Positions 8,126 to 14,863 of a DNA stretch of 64,000 nucleotides are shown here, piece by piece. Both the position numbers and the translations under genes were made by a program. The notes under the pieces are model-generated. The model was not told the DNA's origin and searched no databases. It was given only the letters and a program-made list of their open reading frames with translations. The stretch covers positions 124,001 to 188,000 of the forward strand of contig JAKSIO010000001.1 of NCBI GenBank assembly GCA_024398785.1, written 5' to 3'. This DNA is from Bacteroidaceae bacterium. GTDB taxonomy: Bacteria; Bacteroidota; Bacteroidia; Bacteroidales; Bacteroidaceae. The stretch's first letter is position 1. The number at the start of each line of letters is the position of its first letter.

Positions 8126-9364
8126 TTATTTGTGGCACAATAGGATTAAGGCCTTGAGGTCTGGGGTGCGTGTGGCAAAAATGTAGCAGTCAGATCCGTC
8201 TCGCAACCCAAGCTGGCGGCGCAGTTCGTCAGGACTTAGTGTAAAGTTGCGGCATGCTATGTTTGCCGCACCGTTTGCGCACGCTTTTATGCTGCTGAAG
8301 TATTTTTTGTTGTACGTAAAACATTTTTCAATCAGGAATACGCGTCCCGGAAAATCTGCATTCCGTGTCATGCCTGTAAACAGGTGGCTGTTGCTGCTGA
8401 CTGGGGTAATGCCGTACCGGGCGGCAAGTGCACTAAAGCAACCGCTTTTCATTACGGCGGCATCGGGTTCAAACAGATACAGCTTTTCAAAGTCCTGCGG
8501 CAGCATGTCCTGGGAATCTACGGCCGCTGACTGCAGGTCTTGCGGAAGTGTGAACTGCTCTGTGAATGTGCGTTCTGCAGTTATGTTTATGGTGCGGCAC
8601 CCTATGTCGCCGCTATCGGTATTTTTTTTCAGAATGAACAGAAGTTCTTTGCACTCGTTCTGAACGGCGGTTATTATTACTTTGCAAACGTTGCCCAGCT
8701 GGGATATTGTACGGCTTATGTCCAGCATTGGAGAGAGTTTTGCCATAACGATGCCGCCCTCGGTCAAGTGTTCAAGAAGCAGATGGACGCATTCTGTAAG
8801 GTCCGGGCTGTATTCTTCAATTGAGTTTACGCGGCGTCCTGCTGTATCGCGCCTTGCAGGGTCAATCAATATAAGGTCATATTTACCACTGTTCCTGCTC
8901 AGGTACTCTATTCCGTCTCCGTTTACGAATGTGCCGTTCAAAACGCCTAAAATTGCGGCATTATGCTGGGCTACGGCTGCAAGATGAGCGTTTCTTTCCA
9001 CGTATGCTGACCTGTCAAAGAGGGTGGCAAGGCATGTGTAGTCAACGCCAAAGCCGCCGGTAAGATCTATCATTGAAGTGCGGTGCGGCAACATCTCTTT
9101 TGCAATATCCTGCTTGATGGCGGCAGTCTGTTCGGATGAACACTGCTGCATGGATATCTGTGGCGGGAAACATATTCCGTCTGTCTGTGTCCAGTGCGGA
9201 AGCCTGATGCCGGCTTTCTGTCTGCCTTCTATCTGCTCCAATATGAACAGACGGTGCTCTGGCTGTAAGGACTGCAGTTTCAGTGCGGCCCGGTCTGCAG
9301 GAACATCTTTCAGTTCTTCAATCTGTTCCCTGTACCGCTCAAGCAAAATCTTTACATCTTCCAT
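8126..9364 (-). CDS. SAM-dependent methyltransferase with THUMP-like domain
   Basis: 412 residues from the ATG at 9364. An N-terminal helical region (about 1-90) is followed by a Rossmann-type methyltransferase: motif I IDLTGGFGVDY at about residues 99-109 and the catalytic-type DPARRD at 169-174 after YDLILI. The C-terminal part resembles the THUMP-like domain found in Bacteroidota proteins of this type, with NSHLFTG and a final ATRTPDLKALIL segment. An RNA substrate is likely from the fold, but the target is unknown. The first in-frame ATG further upstream (9460) would add 32 residues of low similarity and run into the Fic promoter region. Confidence 0.8.
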   Translation of the reverse strand: MEDVKILLERYREQIEELKDVPADRAALKLQSLQPEHRLFILEQIEGRQKAGIRLPHWTQTDGICFPPQISMQQCSSEQTAAIKQDIAKEMLPHRTSMIDLTGGFGVDYTCLATLFDRSAYVERNAHLAAVAQHNAAILGVLNGTFVNGDGIEYLSRNSGKYDLILIDPARRDTAGRRVNSIEEYSPDLTECVHLLLEHLTEGGIVMAKLSPMLDISRTISQLGNVCKVIITAVQNECKELLFILKKNTDSGDIGCRTINITAERTFTEQFTLPQDLQSAAVDSQDMLPQDFEKLYLFEPDAAVMKSGCFSALAARYGITPVSSNSHLFTGMTRNADFPGRVFLIEKCFTYNKKYFSSIKACANGAANIACRNFTLSPDELRRQLGLRDGSDCYIFATRTPDLKALILLCHK

Positions 9365-9441
9365 AATCTCTTTTCTGACAGAATATGTTTCTGTTTGCGA
9401 AATTAACTTTTTCCCCAACAAAATGAAAATGAAATACTCTG

Positions 9442-9463
9442 TTTTTGCCGATATCGGCAAAAA
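9442..9463. promoter_or_regulatory. 22-bp perfect palindrome, candidate operator of the Fic gene
   Basis: The core TTGCCGATATCGGCAA is extended by three T and three A on the flanks, giving a 22-bp perfect palindrome. It covers the -33 TTTG and most of the spacer of the Fic promoter. A second, partial copy TTGCCGATAT lies at 9498-9507 over the start codon. Position and symmetry fit a repressor site, with the Fic protein's own N-terminal HTH as the simplest candidate. Confidence 0.65.
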
Positions 9464-9475
9464 ATTGTATCTTTG
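9444..9475 (+). promoter_or_regulatory. Promoter of the Fic gene
   Basis: TTTG at 9444-9447, a 20-nt spacer and a perfect -7 box TATCTTTG at 9468-9475. Transcription should start near 9482, giving a leader of about 24 nt to the ATG at 9506. The -33 box is embedded in the left arm of the palindrome. Confidence 0.75.
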
Positions 9476-9505
9476 GAATTGTATTCATCAAATAATATTG
9501 CCGAT

Positions 9506-10411
9506 ATGGACTTTATCTCAGTCAGCGAATTTGCCGCGAACAACAACGTGTCTGAAAGAACTGTCAGAAACTGGTGTGCATCAGGTAAGATTAAAGGAGC
9601 GTTTCTTACGGGTAAGACCTGGAACATTCCTATAGATACTTCAATACCGGCAAGAATCAATGCCAAAGTATCGGGCATATCACTTCTTCTCAAAAGACTG
9701 AAAGAAGAGAAATCCTCTTTGGTAAAGGGCGGAATATACCATAAGACACAAATTGATCTTACATACAACTCCAACCATATCGAAGGTAGCCGTTTGTCTC
9801 ACGAACAGACCAGATACATATTTGAAACAAATACAATTGGAATTGCCGATGAATCGGTAAATGTGGATGACATAGTTGAAACGGTCAACCATTTCAGGTG
9901 CATAGACCTGGTTATTGACAACGCACAGGAAAAACTCTCAGAGCGTTTCATCAAGGAACTTCACAGAATATTGAAGACCGGAACATCGTACAGTTCAAAA
10001 TCCTGGTTCAATGTTGGTGAGTATAAAAGAATTCCCAATGAAGTGGGTGGAAACCAAACCTGCCTGCCAGAAAATGTACATTGTGAAATGTCAGCATTGC
10101 TCAAAGAGTATAATTCGAAGAAAGAAAAGAGCCTTGATGACATAATTGACTTCCATAAGCGTTTTGAAACTATCCATCCTTTTCAGGACGGCAATGGGCG
10201 TGTAGGCCGCCTTATTATGTTCAAGGAGTGTCTCTCAAATGGTATTGTGCCTTTCATCATTACAGATGACCTTAAGATGTTCTACTACCGCGGACTCCAG
10301 AATTGGCCGGATATTCCAGGGTACCTCAGAGATACCTGTCTTGCTGCTCAGGATAACTACAAAAAGATTCTTGATTATTTCAGAATAGGCTATTCTGGAG
10401 ACATTATCTGA
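9506..10411 (+). CDS. Fic-family protein with N-terminal HTH
   Basis: 301 residues. Residues about 3-50 form a MerR/excisionase-type HTH (VSEFAANNNVSERTVRNWC, then WNIP). Residues about 85-290 form the Fic domain. The inhibitory-helix motif SNHIEG (S-xxx-E-G) at about residue 89 and the catalytic loop HPFQDGNGRVGR at about residue 224 are both intact, so this is an AMPylation-competent, auto-inhibited Fic (inhibitory helix N-terminal to the Fic core). Fic enzymes usually transfer AMP to hydroxyls of target proteins; the target here is unknown. The ATG at 9506 is preferred over a TTG at 9473 that lies inside the -7 box. The 3' end overlaps the convergent NTF2-like gene by 8 nt. Confidence 0.9.
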   Translation: MDFISVSEFAANNNVSERTVRNWCASGKIKGAFLTGKTWNIPIDTSIPARINAKVSGISLLLKRLKEEKSSLVKGGIYHKTQIDLTYNSNHIEGSRLSHEQTRYIFETNTIGIADESVNVDDIVETVNHFRCIDLVIDNAQEKLSERFIKELHRILKTGTSYSSKSWFNVGEYKRIPNEVGGNQTCLPENVHCEMSALLKEYNSKKEKSLDDIIDFHKRFETIHPFQDGNGRVGRLIMFKECLSNGIVPFIITDDLKMFYYRGLQNWPDIPGYLRDTCLAAQDNYKKILDYFRIGYSGDII

Positions 10412-10874
10412 GGGTGAGGCAGTTTATCAGGCCGCGCAGGCCAAGGTAGTGGTAGCCTCTTTTGTAACCTATGCGGCTTATACGCCACCCCTGTTCAGTT
10501 TTGGTGTATCCAACGCTATATACTGCCGTTCCGTGCAGTTTTACAAGAAATGTGCGGTGAAGCAGGAAGTCTTCAAGATACCATATTCCGGTTGCGTGCG
10601 TGCTGTCCTTTATCTCTATCTCGCCGCCGTGGATAAGGTGTGAACTTTTTATGCGTTTTGTAAGGGATTTGCTTAGAAATGCAACTATGGAATCGGCTCC
10701 TTTGTATGACATTTTTCCGCTGTCATAACAGGATTCGGCATCGGGAGTGAATATCTCTCGCAGAGTGTCCCACTCATGAAAGTCAACGCACCGCTGATAA
10801 CGTGACTGGAGTGAACGGATAGCCTCAATGTCTTCAAGTCTCTGTATTCTCTGTTCCAGGTCTGTCATATCCAT
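10404..10874 (-). CDS. NTF2-like / SnoaL-like protein
   Basis: 156 residues. An N-terminal coiled helix (LEQRIQRLEDIEAIRSLQSRYQRCVD) precedes FTPDAESCYDSGKMSYKGADSIVAFL and a beta-rich second half (HLIHGGEIEIKD, ATGIWYLED, GWRISRIGYKRGY), the pattern of SnoaL_4-type NTF2 folds. Relatives include small ketosteroid-isomerase-like enzymes and binding proteins; catalysis cannot be assigned. An ATG at 10868 (MTDLEQ) is equally possible. It follows the EFR1 gene by 18 nt in the same direction. Confidence 0.75.
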   Translation of the reverse strand: MDMTDLEQRIQRLEDIEAIRSLQSRYQRCVDFHEWDTLREIFTPDAESCYDSGKMSYKGADSIVAFLSKSLTKRIKSSHLIHGGEIEIKDSTHATGIWYLEDFLLHRTFLVKLHGTAVYSVGYTKTEQGWRISRIGYKRGYHYLGLRGLINCLTLR

Positions 10875-10892
10875 AGATGTCGGGTTGTTATG

Positions 10893-11867
10893 TTATTCTG
10901 CAATGGTGCCTGTGAGCAGCTGGCGCAACATGCTTGGATATTTGTTTGTTTTCTTTGGGTAATACTTTTTTTCTCCGCCGAACAGCTGGTGGTAGCGGGT
11001 GTCTATCTTTTCAAAATATTCGTAGTAGCATTCAAAGAATCCGCGTGTGTTGATGTCAATAACCGGTTTGTACTCCATAGCTTCAATTTTCCTGAAGTTA
11101 TAGGCTCCGTTTACCCTCCATCCCCATTTGTCCAGGAATCCTATGTAGAAGGCATCGCGCGGGCATCGCAGAGAGCAGCGCATGCACATATCACATTTGT
11201 GGTGAAAGCGGATTTCTCCTTTTTTGTTGCGGTAAATGTTCTGTCTTGGGCAGCTCTTTATACACAGATCACATCCGTTGCAGCGCTCTTTGTCAATGCG
11301 GTAGAAAAAAGAGTTGACATCGCCTCCAATGTATTGAAAGCGGGAAATGCTCCATGTTATCAGCCTGGAACGCAACGGGTACTTTTTCAGATTCCCGATG
11401 CCGTTTTTAAGCTCGTAAATCATGATTTCCATCAGTTTGCCGTTATAGACAAGCTGTTCTTTGACAAATGCCGGGTCAAAACGGAAATGTATGTTGTACG
11501 GCATTCCAAAGTGATACTCGTTGTTTATTGAAACGCGGCTGCGGCGCAACTTGCGCAATACAAACATGGAAGAGGCGTCGTTGTCGTGGTACACCTCGCC
11601 GGAATTCTTGTAGATAAACACTTTGAGCCCTTTTGGAAAGCGCTGCGCACGTATAAAGTGTACAAAAGGACGCGGAGCTGAAAACCCATAGATAGGGGCA
11701 CCAAGCCCTACCATGTCATAGGGACTGAAATCCAGACGCTCGGTTTTCAGCTGGTTAATCTCATATAGAGTTACGTTATCTCCGTCCTTTTCAAGTCTGT
11801 GCGCAATACACTCACTCAGATACCGGGTGTTGAACGTTCCCGTGTAGTATAGCAGAAGAATATTCAT
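10893..11867 (-). CDS. EFR1-family ferredoxin (flavodoxin-like domain plus two 4Fe-4S clusters)
   Basis: 324 residues. Residues 1-160 form a flavodoxin-like domain (MNILLLYYTGTFNTRYLSE at the phosphate loop, GLGAPIYGFSAP at the second loop). Residues about 190-240 hold two CxxCxxCxxxC motifs: Cys 196, 199, 202, 206 and Cys 225, 228, 231, 235, each able to bind a 4Fe-4S cluster. Domain order and length match EFR1 proteins, which probably pass electrons between flavin and iron-sulfur partners in anaerobes. Partner unknown. Lies between the NTF2-like gene and the GH43 gene in the same orientation. Confidence 0.88.
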   Translation of the reverse strand: MNILLLYYTGTFNTRYLSECIAHRLEKDGDNVTLYEINQLKTERLDFSPYDMVGLGAPIYGFSAPRPFVHFIRAQRFPKGLKVFIYKNSGEVYHDNDASSMFVLRKLRRSRVSINNEYHFGMPYNIHFRFDPAFVKEQLVYNGKLMEIMIYELKNGIGNLKKYPLRSRLITWSISRFQYIGGDVNSFFYRIDKERCNGCDLCIKSCPRQNIYRNKKGEIRFHHKCDMCMRCSLRCPRDAFYIGFLDKWGWRVNGAYNFRKIEAMEYKPVIDINTRGFFECYYEYFEKIDTRYHQLFGGEKKYYPKKTNKYPSMLRQLLTGTIAE

Positions 11868-11883
11868 CCTGGCAGTGCGGTAA

Positions 11884-13323
11884 TCAGCGGTCCCTGAAAT
11901 TCCATTTGCAGTTTACGTTGTTGAAGTCAAAACGGCCAAGTGTAAGGGTGGCATCGCCTGTGCATACCAGTGCAAACTGTTCTCCTTCCTTCCCGGGCAC
12001 TTTTTCTGATACAATACGGAATGTTCCGTCAATCAGCTGTTCTATTCTCCAAAGCTGTTCCGGAGCTCCGGTGTATTCCGGAACGGAAACAAGTTCACAG
12101 TCTGCTGTAGCTGCAAGTGCGCGGCTGGTCCCTTCTATTGTTATTTTGTAGTAAGGTGCACCCAAGTATCCTCCCTTGTCAGGAACGGCAGTAACTGTCC
12201 ATCTCTGGTGTGGTCGGAACATATAGTCTCCCAAGCGGATTTCAGTGAGACCTTGTGGCCATGTGGAGATTACGTCGGACAGAGACTGGTCGGCAACGGG
12301 AACATCGGGTGTTGATGCATTGCCGAATCCGCGTCCGGCACGGGCTCCCATTCTTACAAAATCAACTGCAAGTTCAAGGGCGTAGCCGCGGCGCTCGGAC
12401 TCAATTTCGTATGTTCCTTCTTTGAACGGGTCGGCTGCAACAGGCCAGTCGTTTTTCCATAACAGGGCACGGATTCCAAGTACGCTTTTGCCGCTGCGTT
12501 CAAGATCTGCCTCAAAGTGGCATGACATTTTTTCAACACCTTCCTCCTCTATGTATTGGCCAAAGTGGCCGGGTCCCGTTACTCTGTTTCCTGCTGACAG
12601 TACCATCTTGCCTCCGCCTTCAAGCATATCGCGGCCTACGTTGTCAATGTATGGTCCTGTAACACTCTTGGAGCGTCCGCATACTATGTTGTATGTTGAA
12701 TTGGCTCCATCGCAGCAGGTTCCGTGCGTACCAAGAAGGTAGTACCAGCCGTTGTGATACATAAGGGCTGTAGCTTCGCAGTCTATGGCGATGTCAACAG
12801 GTTCGTTGTCTTCAATGCGCTTGCCTGTCTTTGGATCAAGTTCCACTATACGGATGGCACCAAAGTATGTCCCGTATGAACACCACAGACGGCCGGTAGT
12901 AGGATCAAGCAGGAATGCCGGGTCAATACACCAGCAGTCATCGTCTGCGCCTGCCCATGCCACCAGTTCCGGGTCTGTAAATCCAAAATCCGGAGATTCC
13001 GGGTCAAGTGTTTTTGTCCACATGGTAGTTACAACACCATGGGTCTTGCCGCGCGTACCGGGATAGTCGGCACTGTAAGAGATCAGGTAGCGGTCTCCAA
13101 TCTTTATGGCATCGGGGGCAACACCGCCGCCGGGTCTCTCTGCACCTGAGCGCCATGTCCAACCGTCATCGGACATTATTCCACCACCTCCTGTTCCGAA
13201 AGTATAGTATTTACCGTCACATTTCACTATGGTAGAAGGATCATGTATGAATATATCGCCTGTCTGGGCAAACGCGCCCATAAACATTGCTGTGTAAATT
13301 GCTGTCAATAATATCTTTTTCAT
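11884..13323 (-). CDS. Secreted GH43 glycoside hydrolase (arabinanase-like) with ricin-like C-terminus
   Basis: 479 residues. A signal peptide spans 1-20 (MKKILLTAIYTAMFMGAFAQ). The five-bladed propeller carries the expected GH43 acids: Asp28 in HDPST (general base), Asp134 in WCIDPAF (pKa modulator) and Glu183 in DCEATAL (general acid). The catalytic domain resembles endo-1,5-alpha-L-arabinanases. From about residue 340 the sequence looks like a beta-trefoil/ricin-type lectin (EQLWRIEQLIDGTFRIVS). It likely debranches or cleaves plant arabinan in the periplasm or outside. No SusC/SusD pair or sugar regulator is adjacent, so this is not a complete PUL. A start at 13329 (MAMKK) is also possible. 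It follows the next exported gene by about 6-12 nt. Confidence 0.88.
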   Translation of the reverse strand: MKKILLTAIYTAMFMGAFAQTGDIFIHDPSTIVKCDGKYYTFGTGGGGIMSDDGWTWRSGAERPGGGVAPDAIKIGDRYLISYSADYPGTRGKTHGVVTTMWTKTLDPESPDFGFTDPELVAWAGADDDCWCIDPAFLLDPTTGRLWCSYGTYFGAIRIVELDPKTGKRIEDNEPVDIAIDCEATALMYHNGWYYLLGTHGTCCDGANSTYNIVCGRSKSVTGPYIDNVGRDMLEGGGKMVLSAGNRVTGPGHFGQYIEEEGVEKMSCHFEADLERSGKSVLGIRALLWKNDWPVAADPFKEGTYEIESERRGYALELAVDFVRMGARAGRGFGNASTPDVPVADQSLSDVISTWPQGLTEIRLGDYMFRPHQRWTVTAVPDKGGYLGAPYYKITIEGTSRALAATADCELVSVPEYTGAPEQLWRIEQLIDGTFRIVSEKVPGKEGEQFALVCTGDATLTLGRFDFNNVNCKWNFRDR

Positions 13324-13335
13324 AGCCATTCTAAT

Positions 13336-14076
13336 TTATTTGTTGGATACTTTGAGGTTGGTAACAGGTTTGCCGTCCATGTCAAGGAAGCGTACGCAGA
13401 AGTCACTCATTCCAGGACCGTTAATAATGGCACCGCGCACAATGTTGCGGCCTTTTTTAAGTGTAATGGCTTTTGATACGCCGTCATCGGCTACCATTCT
13501 GCGGTCTCCTGACAACAGCAGTACCTGGCTGCCGTTGACCCACCACATTGATGCCGAGTTAGAGCCTGCCGACAGTCTTACTGTCATATCTTTCGGAGCA
13601 TTGATGACTGTAACCGCAAGGAACAGAGCCTCGGTAGGACGCAACTTGAGACCGGACGCAAAGCGGTACAGTTTAACATTGAAACGTTTGCTGTCCACCC
13701 AGTGCCATTTAAGTGTTGTGTTGTTTGAAAGTACTGCCTGGTCACCATCTTTTGGAACAACAGTGAACTGGTTCTCAAAATACTCTTTGTTGAGCTCTTC
13801 TTTAAGATATGAATCTGTAAAAATAGTGTTGGATCTGATTTCCGGCTTTGCAATGGGTTCCAACAATGCCCAGCGGCGGATAAATCCCTTTTCATCGGGT
13901 GCTGCGGCCTTTGAACCGGCAGTTGTGAAATATACATCGAAAGATACATCGGGCTGGGTGTATTTGTCAAAGACCGGATTTACAGGGCCTCCCTGTTCCT
14001 GTACTCTGCCCGGATTGTTCTGTGCTGAAAGCATGCTGCAGCATGCAATAGCAGCAATTAAGGTAAGTCTTCTCAT
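13336..14076 (-). CDS. Exported beta-rich protein of unknown function, partner of the GH43 enzyme
   Basis: 246 residues from the ATG at 14076. Signal peptide MRRLTLIAAIACCSMLSAQ. The mature part is beta-rich with SNTIFTDSYLKEEL, NTTLKWHWVDS, RLSAGSNSASMWWVNGSQV and KKGRNIVRGAIINGPGMSDF. The stretch with WWVNG and N-I-V-R resembles galactose-binding-like jelly-roll domains attached to glycoside hydrolases. The family is not recognised with certainty. First gene of the minus-strand GH43 group, directly upstream of the enzyme, so a role in polysaccharide binding is plausible. Confidence 0.65.
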   Translation of the reverse strand: MRRLTLIAAIACCSMLSAQNNPGRVQEQGGPVNPVFDKYTQPDVSFDVYFTTAGSKAAAPDEKGFIRRWALLEPIAKPEIRSNTIFTDSYLKEELNKEYFENQFTVVPKDGDQAVLSNNTTLKWHWVDSKRFNVKLYRFASGLKLRPTEALFLAVTVINAPKDMTVRLSAGSNSASMWWVNGSQVLLLSGDRRMVADDGVSKAITLKKGRNIVRGAIINGPGMSDFCVRFLDMDGKPVTNLKVSNK

Positions 14077-14129
14077 ACGTTTATAATTTATTTGTCGTAT
14101 TGTTTTTTCCAAAAGTTCCATTACTTGTG

Positions 14130-14137
14130 CAAATATA
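14130..14137 (-). promoter_or_regulatory. -7 box for the GH43 gene group
   Basis: Minus strand reads TATATTTG, a perfect TAnnTTTG, about 55 nt ahead of the ATG at 14076. No convincing -33 TTTG is seen. The box sits about 10 nt from the end of the M56 gene remnant. Confidence 0.5.
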
Positions 14138-14149
14138 CATATTTTCAGT

Positions 14150-14494
14150 CATGTTGTGCTTCTGGTGTTTCTGTTTATCTGGAAACTGGCTTTTGCCGGA
14201 ACAACACTCCACCGTTTCAACCGGTTCTATCTGTTGGGGGCAACGTTGGTATCGGCACTGATTCCGCTGGCAGGTCTTGAAATAGGGCAGACACGGAATC
14301 TTGCAATTGAAACTACGCATTTTGCGAATGTACTTCAGCAAATCGATATTTATGACGTTGCTACAGGAAATATTGCAACGGAAAACATTGGAAACGAAAA
14401 GGCGGGCATCAATAATCATGATTATGTTTGGGCGTGGGTTCTGGTCTGTGCATACGCCGCTTATGTGGCTGTGCTTGTTGCAGGTTGGATGCGT
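14150..14494 (+). pseudogene. Truncated M56/BlaR1-like gene fragment
   Basis: Translating from about 14156 gives VFLFIWKLAFAGTTLHRF and continues to YAAYVAVLVAGWMRS. This matches residues about 16-121 of the intact M56-TonB protein at 18932-20491 closely in protein and DNA. Both ends are broken: the first roughly 15 codons are missing, and similarity stops exactly where the 63-bp tandem repeat begins, before the HExxH zinc motif. No BlaI gene precedes it. It is a decayed or recombined third copy of the module, on the same strand as the intact one. Confidence 0.8.
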
Positions 14495-14634
14495 TCGCAA
14501 CACCGTCCCCAACATTCTGGCTGATTTGGTGTGGACCGTGCGGTGTTATGGCGCGAATCGCAACACCGTCCCCAACATTCTGGCTGATTTGGTGTGGACC
14601 GTGCGGTGTTATGGCGCGATTCGCAACACCGTCC
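14495..14634. repeat. 63-bp tandem repeat, 2.2 copies
   Basis: Units at 14495-14557 and 14558-14620 differ at one base (14557 A versus 14620 T). A third copy holds only the first 14 nt (14621-14634). The period is a multiple of three. Each full unit contains AACACCG and CGGTGTT, able to pair. It replaces the missing 3' part of the M56 remnant. Frames through it encode repeats on both strands, but no start, promoter or known family supports a protein. There are no unique spacers, so it is not CRISPR. Confidence 0.85.
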
Positions 14635-14807
14635 AAAATCATTGGTTGCCAAAACATTATAATACCTTTTGCAAGTGGCGCCACCATCAATACAGATTGC
14701 GCACTTCATTCGTATGCAAATACCATTGCCAGCCAATATTGCAACCAAAACACCTTGTGGCGCGGATTCCGTGCAATATTGGCATCAGCGGTATTAACAT
14801 GACCATA
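14635..14807. other. Non-coding stretch between the tandem repeat and the terminator
   Basis: No supported gene. An 11-bp inverted repeat GCCAATATTGC (14732-14742) / GCAATATTGGC (14773-14783) encloses 30 nt. Otherwise nothing recognisable. Confidence 0.5.
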
Positions 14808-14834
14808 GCACTTCCCGCTCGGGTCGGGAAGTGC
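14808..14834. terminator. Strong hairpin downstream of the minus-strand M56 gene
   Basis: GCACTTCCCG (14808-14817) and CGGGAAGTGC (14825-14834) pair perfectly over 10 bp around a 7-nt loop. It begins about 30 nt beyond the stop of the minus-strand M56 gene. No long U-run follows on either strand, so an intrinsic-type terminator or mRNA-end stabiliser are both possible. Confidence 0.6.
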
Positions 14835-14863
14835 CATGTGTCTGTATTTATTCGCCTTATTTA

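Noticed and set aside
11884..14076. Polysaccharide utilisation locus
   Set aside because: No SusC/SusD pair, hybrid two-component regulator or ECF sigma factor flanks the GH43 enzyme.
13340..14086. A 248-codon plus-strand open frame opposite the GH43 partner gene
   Set aside because: The minus-strand gene has a signal peptide and sits in an operon; the plus frame has neither.
14495..14634. CRISPR array
   Set aside because: Units abut without unique spacers and there are no cas genes.
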